From JAVBLP01 sp052034625 (GTDB lineage Bacteria; Elusimicrobiota; Endomicrobiia; Endomicrobiales; Endomicrobiaceae), in contig JBPOII010000006.1 in the NCBI GenBank assembly GCA_052034625.1, positions 62,001 to 126,000 of the forward strand: 64,000 nt of DNA, read 5' to 3'. The first letter of the stretch is position 1; each line of letters starts with the position of its first letter. Shown piece after piece: positions 17,193 through 25,142 of this stretch. The notes beneath the pieces are model-generated. The model had not been told where the DNA came from. It ran no database searches and saw only the letters and a program-made list of their open reading frames with translations. A program made the position numbers and the translations under genes.

Positions 17193-18173
17193 TCAATTAC
17201 TTTTTGTTTTTTCAGATTTGTAGGTTTTAGCGAGGCATCCGGTCCGGCATTTAGTTGTGCAGGTATTATCGCAAGGTTCAACATGAATAGTAATAATGCT
17301 ATTATCAAGTTTTTCAGCTATGGCAGACTCTATTTTTCTTGTAATTTCATGAGACTCCAAAACAGTTATATCCGGATTTACAAGTATATGGAACTCAACA
17401 AATCTCTTGCTGCCGGCTTTCCTTGTTTTGAGATCATGATATCCGGAAATATTTTCATTAGATCTGATTATATTCTCAACTAAAGCTATCTCTTCGTGTG
17501 GAAGTCGAACATCAAAAAGATCTTTTGCAGATTTTATAGTAAGTTCAACAGAAGCTTTTAGAATCATTATTGCAACCAACAATGCCGCGACAGGATCAAG
17601 CCAATGTATATTTATCTTCGGGAAAAAAATTTTTGATAACGTTATAATTAAAAGTGCAAACATAACGCCAAGAGAGGTATAAACATCTGTTCTCAAATGC
17701 CATCCGTCGGCCTCAAGAGCGATAGAATCGGCTTCTTTTGCAACTTTAAAAAGCCTGTTTGATATAAAAAAATTGACTGTTGCCGATATGAACATCACCA
17801 AAACACCTATTACCGGCACAGTTATTTGGACAGGGTTTAGAAGTCTTATAACTGCTTCATAAATTATATATACAGCAGCAGCAAAAATAAGCAATGCTTC
17901 AATAGTTCCTGATATATTTTCAAATTTACCATGTCCATAAGGGTGATCATCATCTGCGGGCTTTGCAGAGGCTTTTACTGCAAATAAAGCTATCAATGCC
18001 GCTATAAGATCAATAAGAGAGTGGACAGCTTCAGAAATTATTGAGATAGAGCCTATCGCTATCCCAACGATAAACTTTCCAAGTGTCAGAAAGGTATTCG
18101 AAAAAACCGAAAGTTTTGCTGTGGCTATTACCTTATTATTTGTTTTTATTTCTGGCATTTTGCCCTCATACAA
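17193..18173 (-). CDS. Cation diffusion facilitator (CDF) family transporter with Cys-rich tail
   Basis: 326 residues. This is an inner-membrane divalent metal/proton antiporter of the CDF (ZitB/FieF-like) family. Six hydrophobic segments lie in the first 210 residues, with the paired metal-site motifs SEAVHSLID (about 47-55) and ADGWHLRTD (about 154-162) and the loop DDDHPYGHGKFEN. The cytoplasmic C-terminal domain is of the usual type (RxGSKRFVEFHILVNP, ESHEI). The last 30 residues add a Cys cluster (CDNTCTTKCRTGC) that is not part of the core family and may bind metal. It is the last gene of the LPS-core group, 5 bp after the DUF3108 gene. The metal (Zn, Fe or Mn) cannot be told from the sequence alone. 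Confidence 0.9.
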   Translation of the reverse strand: MYEGKMPEIKTNNKVIATAKLSVFSNTFLTLGKFIVGIAIGSISIISEAVHSLIDLIAALIALFAVKASAKPADDDHPYGHGKFENISGTIEALLIFAAAVYIIYEAVIRLLNPVQITVPVIGVLVMFISATVNFFISNRLFKVAKEADSIALEADGWHLRTDVYTSLGVMFALLIITLSKIFFPKINIHWLDPVAALLVAIMILKASVELTIKSAKDLFDVRLPHEEIALVENIIRSNENISGYHDLKTRKAGSKRFVEFHILVNPDITVLESHEITRKIESAIAEKLDNSIITIHVEPCDNTCTTKCRTGCLAKTYKSEKTKSN

Positions 18174-18178
18174 TTTAT

Positions 18179-19048
18179 TTATTTCGGAATACCGTTTTCA
18201 ATTTCTTCAAGAGAAGCGTTTACAGCTCCAATAGGTATTTTTGCTTTTAAATAAACAGGCATTTTTTTAGAGTCTGCCGTAATCCAAACCTGCATTTTGC
18301 CCTCGGCATTAACTATCCCTGCCTGTTTTCTTACTAAAGGCTCAACGACAAAACATTTAAATGTTCCCGCATTTGTTTTCTTTTTTTCTTTTTTAAGAAC
18401 TTTCACGACAAGGGGCCAAGATAAATCTCCTGAATGTGCAGAAAAAGTATATTCTTGACCGACTTTAATATCAATAGTCCGCATATAATAAAGTGCGGTT
18501 AAAACATCTTGAATATTTTCAGGGATTGTTCCTTTTTGCATTTTTCCGCTGTCATAAAGAAGAAAAGTTTTTTGTGCATGGTTAAAATAAAGCTCTTCGC
18601 GTTTTGTCCATCCGCCTTCTGAAATATTGGAAATAAATTGTAGTGAGACCATACTTTCTTTATCTATCCAGGCCTCATTAACATCGCGGACTTTAAAAAC
18701 CTCGTCAAAAAAGCTGTTTGATTTAGCATATGAATATATGTGATGTGCCTGTCTGCCGTCAATTTCGTCGATACCGCGGAGCTCAAGACTTGCCTCTCCG
18801 ACTGGGATAAACTGCCACATCACACTAAATATAAGTTTTTCATATTCCGGAAGCTGATTGCCCTCGTGTTTTTGCCATTTATGTGAAGCTCTGACCTGGC
18901 GTATTTTTTCAACTTCATTTTTTATCTTTTCTGAAATAGTAATTTCATTACCTTGCACAGCATGATTCTCGGAATTTACGGCTAGTTCCGAAGCATAGGA
19001 AAACGATACAAAAGCAAAAATAATAAAAAGACTAATTTTTCTTAGCAT
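18179..19048 (-). CDS. DUF3108 family exported protein
   Basis: 289 residues with a signal peptide (MLRKISLFIIFAFVSFSYA). The mature protein has the DUF3108 pattern: an early LIFSVMWQFIPVGEASLEL segment, alternating beta-strand sequence, and near the end a VWITADSKKMPVYLKAKI segment. Members are predicted periplasmic or outer-membrane-associated beta-rich proteins, with no established reaction. The start overlaps the end of gmhB by 17 bp, so it is translated within the LPS-core operon, which suggests a cell-envelope role. Confidence 0.75.
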   Translation of the reverse strand: MLRKISLFIIFAFVSFSYASELAVNSENHAVQGNEITISEKIKNEVEKIRQVRASHKWQKHEGNQLPEYEKLIFSVMWQFIPVGEASLELRGIDEIDGRQAHHIYSYAKSNSFFDEVFKVRDVNEAWIDKESMVSLQFISNISEGGWTKREELYFNHAQKTFLLYDSGKMQKGTIPENIQDVLTALYYMRTIDIKVGQEYTFSAHSGDLSWPLVVKVLKKEKKKTNAGTFKCFVVEPLVRKQAGIVNAEGKMQVWITADSKKMPVYLKAKIPIGAVNASLEEIENGIPK

Positions 19049-19604
19049 CTTTAATTATGCAATTTGCAGCCTGTTTAAGTGTTCTACATACCGCAAAAGG
19101 CTTTACTCTCTCCTTTTTTATATTTTTTTGCTGTTTTTTTCCATGTCCTGTAAGCACTAATATACCTTTTCCGCCGGTATTGAATCCAAGAATATAATCC
19201 CTTATGCTGTCACCGACGGTATATGATCTTTCAAGGTCAATATTATGTTCTTTTGCAGCCTTTATCACCATTCCGGGACTTGGTTTGCGGCAATTGCATT
19301 TATCATCGTCAGTATGAGGACAGTAATAAACCGCATCTACCTTTACCCCATGCTCTTTAAGCAAAGATAAAAATTTTTTATTTACTTTTGCATAATCTTT
19401 TTCAGTAAACATTCCGCGCCCAATGCCTGACTGATTTGTTACAACTATTATCTTAAAACCAGCTTCGCGAAGTTTTTTTATGCTCTCAGGAGCATATGAA
19501 TATAATTTAACCTGTTCTGGCGAACTCAAATAATTTTTATCAAAAATTATAGTTCCATCCCTATCCAAAAAGGCTGCAGGCTTTTTAATACCGCATTTTC
19601 CCAT
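19032..19604 (-). CDS. gmhB: D-glycero-D-manno-heptose 1,7-bisphosphate 7-phosphatase (GmhB-like, HAD family)
   Basis: 190 residues. It removes the 7-phosphate in ADP-heptose synthesis for the LPS inner core. The HAD motif I (FLDRDGTI, residues 12-19), motif II VTNQSGIGRG, the Zn-knuckle YYCPHTDDDKCNCRKP and motif IV VGDSIRDY are all present, and the Zn-knuckle is diagnostic for GmhB. Its start lies 58 bp inside the end of lpxK in another frame. No other ADP-heptose synthesis gene (gmhA, hldE) is in the window. Confidence 0.92.
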   Translation of the reverse strand: MGKCGIKKPAAFLDRDGTIIFDKNYLSSPEQVKLYSYAPESIKKLREAGFKIIVVTNQSGIGRGMFTEKDYAKVNKKFLSLLKEHGVKVDAVYYCPHTDDDKCNCRKPSPGMVIKAAKEHNIDLERSYTVGDSIRDYILGFNTGGKGILVLTGHGKKQQKNIKKERVKPFAVCRTLKQAANCIIKDAKKN

Positions 19605-20587
19605 TGCTCCTTCCCCGTTTTAAATATTGGTTTCACCTTAAGAACGGCAGTTCTTGCTTTCATATCATCGTTCATAACATTGTGAAGTTTTACTGCATCT
19701 TTTGTTGTAATGACAAGGCATGAACCCGTTCCTATTTTTTTAAATATTGCTTTTATTTTATTTTCGTCATATTTCTGGTGATCACTCATTTCTATACTGT
19801 CTTTTATTTCAAAGCCGGATTTACTAATAGTGTTTTTAAAACCTTCCGAAAAACCTATACCGCTCAATGCATAGATCTCAGAACTTTTTAGCAACTCTAT
19901 ATCAAATTTTGTTCTAAGATCTGTGTTTAAATATTCATAACCTCCATATTGAGTAACAATAGCTTTCCTGCCGGAATACTTAAATATTTTATGTTCAAGA
20001 GAATTCATTTCTTCATCTGAGACCATATCAGCATTAGTTATTACTATAACAGCTGCACGGCGCATTTCTTCCGGTTTTTCCCTTAAAATACCGGCCGGGA
20101 TAAGCATACCGTTGCCAAAAGGATTTGCTGCATTTATACAGACAATATCTAGGTTTCTTTCTATTTTCCAATGCTGAAAACCGTCATCAAGAACATATAC
20201 ATCCGGCTTTGTTATTTTTTCATATTTAAGAGCATTTTCATAACGCTCAGCTCCAACAATAATGTCCGCACCCGGTACGCTTCTGGCTATAAGTAAAGGT
20301 TCATCTCCGCTTTCCAATGGATCAGCTTCCGGAGCTCCATTTTGTAAAAGTACTGATTCAGAACTTTTCCTGCCATATCCTCTTGTCAAAACAGCGGGTT
20401 TCATTTTGTTTTTTATAAGAAATTCAAGAAGTTCAATGACCATTGGTGTTTTGCCCGTTCCGCCCCATGTAATATTACCGACGCTTATAACGGGTTTAGA
20501 CAGAGTTTCACTCTTTCCTTTCAGATCTCTGTTTATATCTGAAAGGAAAGAGTATACAAGCGATAAAGGATATAGTATTTTACTCAC
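19547..20587 (-). CDS. lpxK: Tetraacyldisaccharide 4'-kinase LpxK
   Basis: 346 residues. It phosphorylates the 4' position of the lipid A disaccharide at the inner membrane. An N-terminal hydrophobic/amphipathic segment (LYPLSLVYSFLSD) precedes a P-loop GNITWGGTGKTPMVIEL (about 37-53). LTRGYGRKS, the GDEPLLIA segment and the Walker-B-like VYVLDDGFQHW are all typical of LpxK. The length matches the family. It overlaps the GT2 gene upstream by 8 bp and gmhB downstream. Confidence 0.95.
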   Translation of the reverse strand: MSKILYPLSLVYSFLSDINRDLKGKSETLSKPVISVGNITWGGTGKTPMVIELLEFLIKNKMKPAVLTRGYGRKSSESVLLQNGAPEADPLESGDEPLLIARSVPGADIIVGAERYENALKYEKITKPDVYVLDDGFQHWKIERNLDIVCINAANPFGNGMLIPAGILREKPEEMRRAAVIVITNADMVSDEEMNSLEHKIFKYSGRKAIVTQYGGYEYLNTDLRTKFDIELLKSSEIYALSGIGFSEGFKNTISKSGFEIKDSIEMSDHQKYDENKIKAIFKKIGTGSCLVITTKDAVKLHNVMNDDMKARTAVLKVKPIFKTGKEQWENAVLKSLQPFWIGMEL

Positions 20588-21341
20588 TTTTTTTGTTTTC
20601 CAATTCCCAAAGTTTTATATATTTCATCAGTGTATAAAATGACGAATAAAGCAAAGCAAGTATAAAACCAGTAAGACCGTCAAGAAAACCTCTTCTAAAC
20701 ACATACATCTTTAAGAACATCGCACACGGATTTATGATAAGATTAAAAATTTTAAACTTCTTACCTTTCTGGAACATTTCTTGAGCTCTAAGCTCTGTAT
20801 AAAAATCAGATTTATTAATAAACTGCTTAATGCTGTCATAAGGATAGTGGAGTATATCTCCTTTAAAATAATGTTTTTTTCCTTTATAGTCTATATCTTC
20901 GTGCACAAGCTGATCTTTATACCTAGCTTTGTTCTTATTGAACAGTACGGGATGTCTATAATCCGGATACCAACCGGAATGCATTATCCATTTATTTATG
21001 AACATACTTTTTCTCGGAGCTACAAAAACATCCCCTTCCGGAGAATTTTGTAACTGCTTTTCTATCTCTTCTTTTAACTCCGGCGATATTCTTTCATCGG
21101 AATCAAGGCACACTACCCATTCATAAGAACATTTATCCAAAGCAAAATTTCTTTGTTTTCCAAAAGATTCGAATTTGTTCTGAAATACTTTACATCCAGC
21201 CTCTTTTGCTATTTCGACGGTAGCATCGGAACTAAAAGAGTCAACAATAATAATCTCATCAGCCCATTTCACACTTTCAATACATTCTTTTATGTGTTTT
21301 TCGACATTCCTAGTCAAAATATAAGCAGATACTTTTCTCAT
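20580..21341 (-). CDS. Family 2 glycosyltransferase, LPS core type (WaaE/KdtX-like)
   Basis: 253 residues. The GT-A fold is shown by an N-terminal SAYILTRNVEKHI, by DEIIIVDSFSSDAT and by the metal-binding VVCLDSDER. A C-terminal hydrophobic stretch (LTGFILALLYSSFYTLMKY) fits membrane association. Members add beta-linked hexose to the LPS inner core or extend saccharides on the cytoplasmic face. The start overlaps the GT4 gene by 4 bp and the end overlaps lpxK, so the three are translationally coupled. The acceptor sugar is not predictable. Confidence 0.88.
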   Translation of the reverse strand: MRKVSAYILTRNVEKHIKECIESVKWADEIIIVDSFSSDATVEIAKEAGCKVFQNKFESFGKQRNFALDKCSYEWVVCLDSDERISPELKEEIEKQLQNSPEGDVFVAPRKSMFINKWIMHSGWYPDYRHPVLFNKNKARYKDQLVHEDIDYKGKKHYFKGDILHYPYDSIKQFINKSDFYTELRAQEMFQKGKKFKIFNLIINPCAMFLKMYVFRRGFLDGLTGFILALLYSSFYTLMKYIKLWELENKKSE

Positions 21342-22441
21342 TTTTTCACCATTATTTTATTATAAACTTCTATTGTATTTGAAATCATTTTTTCTATAGT
21401 AAACTTTTCTTCAACAAATTTTTTTCCGGCTATGCCGAACTGTTTTGCCATCTTCGGGTCTGTCAAATATTTTTCAATGGCATCAACAATATCAGAAACG
21501 CTTTCAGGTCTTACTTTTATTCCTGTCTGTCCGTCAATGAAAGCCTCAGCAGTCCCTCCGACATTCGTAGCTATCACCGGCTTTTCAAGAGCCTGTGCTT
21601 CTATCAATACATTTGGCATTCCTTCAGTATCCCAGGAAAGAATGCAGAAAATATCCATTGCAAGAATAAGTTTCTGTACATCGTCTCTATAACCTGTAAA
21701 ATGCACTATATCACTGACACCTAGTTTGTCCGTATACTCTTTTAGCTCTTCAAGACCTGCACCATCACCGACAATTAAATAACGCAGCTGGGGGTGTTTT
21801 TCTTTCATGTGCTTTGCCGCTTCAATAAGAAATATTTGTCCTTTTCCTTTAAGATCTACTATTGCTCCAACGGCACCGGCTACAATTTTGTTTTCAAGTT
21901 CAAACTCTTTTATTATATCGCTATAATCAGTATTGATATTGAATTTTTCAAAATTGACACCATTATAAACCACTTTAATTTTGCTTGGATCAACTTTTTC
22001 ATATTTTATAAGGCCATCAGCAACTGCTTTAGATACTGTAATAACGGCATCTGCAAAATAATAATGCTTAGTACTGAGCACTTTATGCCTTGTGTCTTGG
22101 CGTCTGTGAAAAACAACTTTAACCTTAGGACAAAAAAGTTTTGCAATTAATGCAGTCCAATAAAGTTTCCCCTGATGAACATGTATTATATTTATTTTAT
22201 GTTTTTTTACTATTGATATAAGCCTATAAATAGTATTTGGAGCAAAACAGCCTCTTGCTTTGAAATGAATTGCTTCAATATTTTTTTCAGATGCTTGTTT
22301 AAAAAGGAAACTGTCCTTGGGAACGGCAAGAAAATTTTCTATCTGCCCGGACTTTTGTAGACAATCGGCAAGAAAAAGAGTGGATTTTTCAGCTCCACCC
22401 ATAGTGTATGAAGAAAATGTATGTAGAACTCTGTATTTCAT
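21338..22441 (-). CDS. Family 4 glycosyltransferase
   Basis: 367 residues with a GT-B fold. The N-terminal half has MGGAEKSTLFLADCL and IIHVHQGKLYW. The C-terminal nucleotide-sugar domain has VYNGVNFEKF, AIVDLKGKGQIFLIEAA and the EX7E region WDTEGMPNVLIEAQALEKP. It is probably an LPS or surface-polysaccharide hexosyltransferase. It lies between a PIG-L deacetylase (4-bp overlap) and the GT2 gene. Confidence 0.9.
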   Translation of the reverse strand: MKYRVLHTFSSYTMGGAEKSTLFLADCLQKSGQIENFLAVPKDSFLFKQASEKNIEAIHFKARGCFAPNTIYRLISIVKKHKINIIHVHQGKLYWTALIAKLFCPKVKVVFHRRQDTRHKVLSTKHYYFADAVITVSKAVADGLIKYEKVDPSKIKVVYNGVNFEKFNINTDYSDIIKEFELENKIVAGAVGAIVDLKGKGQIFLIEAAKHMKEKHPQLRYLIVGDGAGLEELKEYTDKLGVSDIVHFTGYRDDVQKLILAMDIFCILSWDTEGMPNVLIEAQALEKPVIATNVGGTAEAFIDGQTGIKVRPESVSDIVDAIEKYLTDPKMAKQFGIAGKKFVEEKFTIEKMISNTIEVYNKIMVKK

Positions 22442-23151
22442 CTGAATATTTTTTTACCTAGTGAAATATATTCTTTAGCCGTCGCTCTGAATAAAGTTTC
22501 GGCATATTGCATTCCCGGCGATTTTATCTCGGCCCAATACTGATTCAAACCTTGTGCGATTTTTATATAATCCCTTGAAATCAACTGTGTTTTATAACAC
22601 TCAATAGCTTTTTTCTTTGCTTCCCACTCTTCACTTATATCTATAAGACAGTTCGGATTTAAAGGAGACCAAACGGAATAAGCATATACCATAAAGTCTA
22701 AATCTATCTTTTTTCTGATCTTTATCAATGTTCTTGAAACAGCACGATGATCGGGATGATTGTCAAACCAAAAAGGCAGGAAAAGTACTTCAGGAGATGT
22801 TTTTTCAAAAAGAACAATAAGATTTTCTTCAAATTCCTTATTTCCATGAAGAGTTCTTATCGGGAACTGAAAAAAATGATTCCTTTTGGAGCCGAGAATA
22901 GATGCTGCCTTTTCAGACTCTTTCATTCTTTCATTTGTATCATGTGTGCAAAACGCTATTTCCACTTCGCCGCCGGATTTTGCATGTTTTATTATTGTGC
23001 CACCACAGCCTATTGATTCATCATCCTGATGCGGTGCAATGACAAGAACTTTATTGCCGGCAATTTCATTTTCGTTCGGAATAGAGTAATTTATAAATGG
23101 CTGGATATATTCATAAAGCCTGAAAAGATGTCTGTATCTTAGATATCTCAT
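22438..23151 (-). CDS. PIG-L/LmbE family Zn-dependent N-deacetylase
   Basis: 237 residues. The zinc motif VLVIAPHQDDESIGCGG (about 32-48) and the later FDNHPDHRAV segment (the His-Pro-Asp-His signature) mark a LmbE/PIG-L deacetylase, which removes acetyl from N-acetylglucosamine-type sugars. It is first in the GT4-GT2-lpxK-gmhB group, so an LPS or glycan intermediate is the likely substrate. It has its own promoter (23188-23216) and an SD GGAGA before the ATG. Confidence 0.88.
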   Translation of the reverse strand: MRYLRYRHLFRLYEYIQPFINYSIPNENEIAGNKVLVIAPHQDDESIGCGGTIIKHAKSGGEVEIAFCTHDTNERMKESEKAASILGSKRNHFFQFPIRTLHGNKEFEENLIVLFEKTSPEVLFLPFWFDNHPDHRAVSRTLIKIRKKIDLDFMVYAYSVWSPLNPNCLIDISEEWEAKKKAIECYKTQLISRDYIKIAQGLNQYWAEIKSPGMQYAETLFRATAKEYISLGKKIFR

Positions 23152-23187
23152 AAGATCTCCGCTGGAAGTTTTGTATAAAACATATTA

Positions 23188-23216
23188 ATTTTACAATATT
23201 TTTTAAAGATTGTCAT
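23188..23216 (-). promoter_or_regulatory. Predicted sigma70 promoter for the PIG-L to CDF transporter operon
   Basis: On the minus strand, ATGACA (23211-23216), a 17-bp spacer and TAAAAT (23188-23193); each hexamer matches consensus at 5 of 6 positions. It lies in the 135-bp spacer after the heptosyltransferase genes, about 37 bp before the start codon at 23151. Confidence 0.65.
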
Positions 23217-23286
23217 TGAAGCACAGTAAAAAATGCGGATATATGTTTAATTATCATAAAAGAAACACCTTTTGATGATTTTTACA

Positions 23287-24213
23287 TTATCGGATTATTT
23301 TTGAAATAATATCTTTGGCAGTTATATCTAAAACGGAATCTTTTTTTATAATTATATGTTTGTTAAGCGGCATCGGACCAATCTGTTTCGGATCGGTATG
23401 GCCGAAAACTCCAATACAACGAGTACCTAAAGCCGCTGCAAGATGCATAGGACCGGAATCTATACCGACAAACAAAGAACACTTTTTTAAGAATGCTGCA
23501 CTATCGAGTATTCCGCCGTATGCAGAATAAATTTTCGGTTTACTTTTACATTTTGATGAAAGCTTAGACATGCTTTCTTTTTCCCAAGAAGCGCCTGATA
23601 AAACACAGGAAAAACCTTTTTCAGCCAGTGCATCTATAACTTCTGTCCAAATTTCAGCTTTGAGACATTTATCTTTTCTTTTTTTACTCGCACCAATTGA
23701 AATCGCTATAGCTTTTTTTATGTCAATATTATTATCTGTAAACCACTTCTCAACCTCATTTAAATTCTCTTCAGGAACTCTCAAAATACCTGTATATTCT
23801 GATCTTATGTTCTCCAGTCCTATAGTTTTTCCAAGTTCTCTATTATTAAAGACGGAAGGCACACCTATTCTTTTAGCTTTTTGAGTAAGTAAAAAATTCA
23901 AAGAAGCCGTTTTAAACCCTACAATTTCCGGTATCCCTGACAGATATGCCGCAAGCAGCGAGTTTGGAGACTCGGAAAAAAGAACGGCTTTATCAAAATC
24001 GCCTTTCTTAAGACTTTTTATAAGATTTATGAAAGATCTTTCCTTAGGTATTATGCCGTCAACAAGTTCGGAAACTTCAAGCAAAGGCGCCAGTCCCGGT
24101 TTAACAACAGAATAAATTTTTGAATTTAACTCTTCTTGTGCCGCTTTAAGTACAGGAAGAGAAAAAATAAGGTCGCCCAGCTGATTCATATGAAGAAAAA
24201 CTATTTTATCCAT
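23287..24213 (-). CDS. Glycosyltransferase family 9 (heptosyltransferase-like) protein
   Basis: 308 residues. The N-terminal FLHMNQLGDLIFSLPVL matches the GT9 donor-fold start, and the C-terminal GIDSGPMHLAAALGTRCIGVFG is the family's nucleotide-binding signature. GT9 enzymes transfer L,D-heptose or related sugars to the inner core. It is the most divergent of the three GT9 domains here and the last gene of the long yebC-to-GT9 string. The specific acceptor is not predictable. Confidence 0.88.
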   Translation of the reverse strand: MDKIVFLHMNQLGDLIFSLPVLKAAQEELNSKIYSVVKPGLAPLLEVSELVDGIIPKERSFINLIKSLKKGDFDKAVLFSESPNSLLAAYLSGIPEIVGFKTASLNFLLTQKAKRIGVPSVFNNRELGKTIGLENIRSEYTGILRVPEENLNEVEKWFTDNNIDIKKAIAISIGASKKRKDKCLKAEIWTEVIDALAEKGFSCVLSGASWEKESMSKLSSKCKSKPKIYSAYGGILDSAAFLKKCSLFVGIDSGPMHLAAALGTRCIGVFGHTDPKQIGPMPLNKHIIIKKDSVLDITAKDIISKIIR

Positions 24214-25142
24214 TTTTCAGCCTCTGCCAGAACCGTTTCCGGAGATATTTTATCTATTTTTATGGGAGCATCATTATTTATAAGAAGTGAAAATCTCCCT
24301 AAAGATGGTGCTGTTTCATTAATATCGGAAGCGCCGAAAATAAAGACCGAAGGTGTATTTAGTACAGAAGATAAATGCATAGGCCCAGTATCTGCACCTA
24401 TACAAAGCGAACTTTCAGACAAAAGTGCGGCAAGCTGCTTTATATTTGTTTTACCGCACAAATCCGTTACATTTGGATTTTTTATCTTGCCATAGTCATT
24501 TAAAGAGCCTGTAATAACGATTTTATATTCAGGATATTTTTCAGTAAGCAAACTTATCAGCTTATTATAATTTTCTATACTCCAATCTTTGCCTTTACCT
24601 CTGGCAAAAGGAAGAAAAGTAATATACTTTTCAGAAATATCTGCTTTTCTCAATAAAATTCTAACTTCACTTAAACTTTTTTCATCTATATTGAAATTCA
24701 CCTTAGGTTTAAAAGTTTTCCCTGTAAGAGAACGCACAGGTTCAAGATTCCTGAGAGTTGCATTCATATCAGCATTTTCCGGATAGACTTCTTTAATTAA
24801 AATATTGCTGAACTCTTTCATACCGGGAACACCTACTTTCTTTTTGCCTTTTATTAATTTTGCAAGCAGTGCACTTCTTAAAAGTCCCTGCAGATCGATA
24901 ATCGTATCGAATTCCTGTTTTCTTAGCGTCTTAACTACTCTAAAGAACTCAATCACGCCTTTTTGTCTGTCCCAAGCTATCGTATGGTCAATATCTGGGA
25001 AAATAGTTAATAATTCCGTCCATTGATTAAATACTACCCAGCTTATTTCACACTCAGGATATGCCTGTTTTAAAGCATTAGCACAAGGCACAGCCTGAAC
25101 AATATCTCCAAAAGAGCTTGGTTTAATTATCAGTATTTTCAT
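24201..25142 (-). CDS. Heptosyltransferase (GT9), WaaC/WaaF type
   Basis: 313 residues. MKILIIKPSSFGDIVQAVP begins the protein, IDLQGLLRSALLAKL lies mid-way, and GADTGPMHLSSVLNTPSVFIFG is the donor site; this is a canonical ADP-heptose:LPS heptosyltransferase. The segment around GVPGMKE, after the acceptor-side loop, fits heptosyltransferase I better than II, but this is tentative. It overlaps the fusion gene upstream by 20 bp and the next GT9 downstream by 13 bp. Confidence 0.9.
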   Translation of the reverse strand: MKILIIKPSSFGDIVQAVPCANALKQAYPECEISWVVFNQWTELLTIFPDIDHTIAWDRQKGVIEFFRVVKTLRKQEFDTIIDLQGLLRSALLAKLIKGKKKVGVPGMKEFSNILIKEVYPENADMNATLRNLEPVRSLTGKTFKPKVNFNIDEKSLSEVRILLRKADISEKYITFLPFARGKGKDWSIENYNKLISLLTEKYPEYKIVITGSLNDYGKIKNPNVTDLCGKTNIKQLAALLSESSLCIGADTGPMHLSSVLNTPSVFIFGASDINETAPSLGRFSLLINNDAPIKIDKISPETVLAEAEKWIK

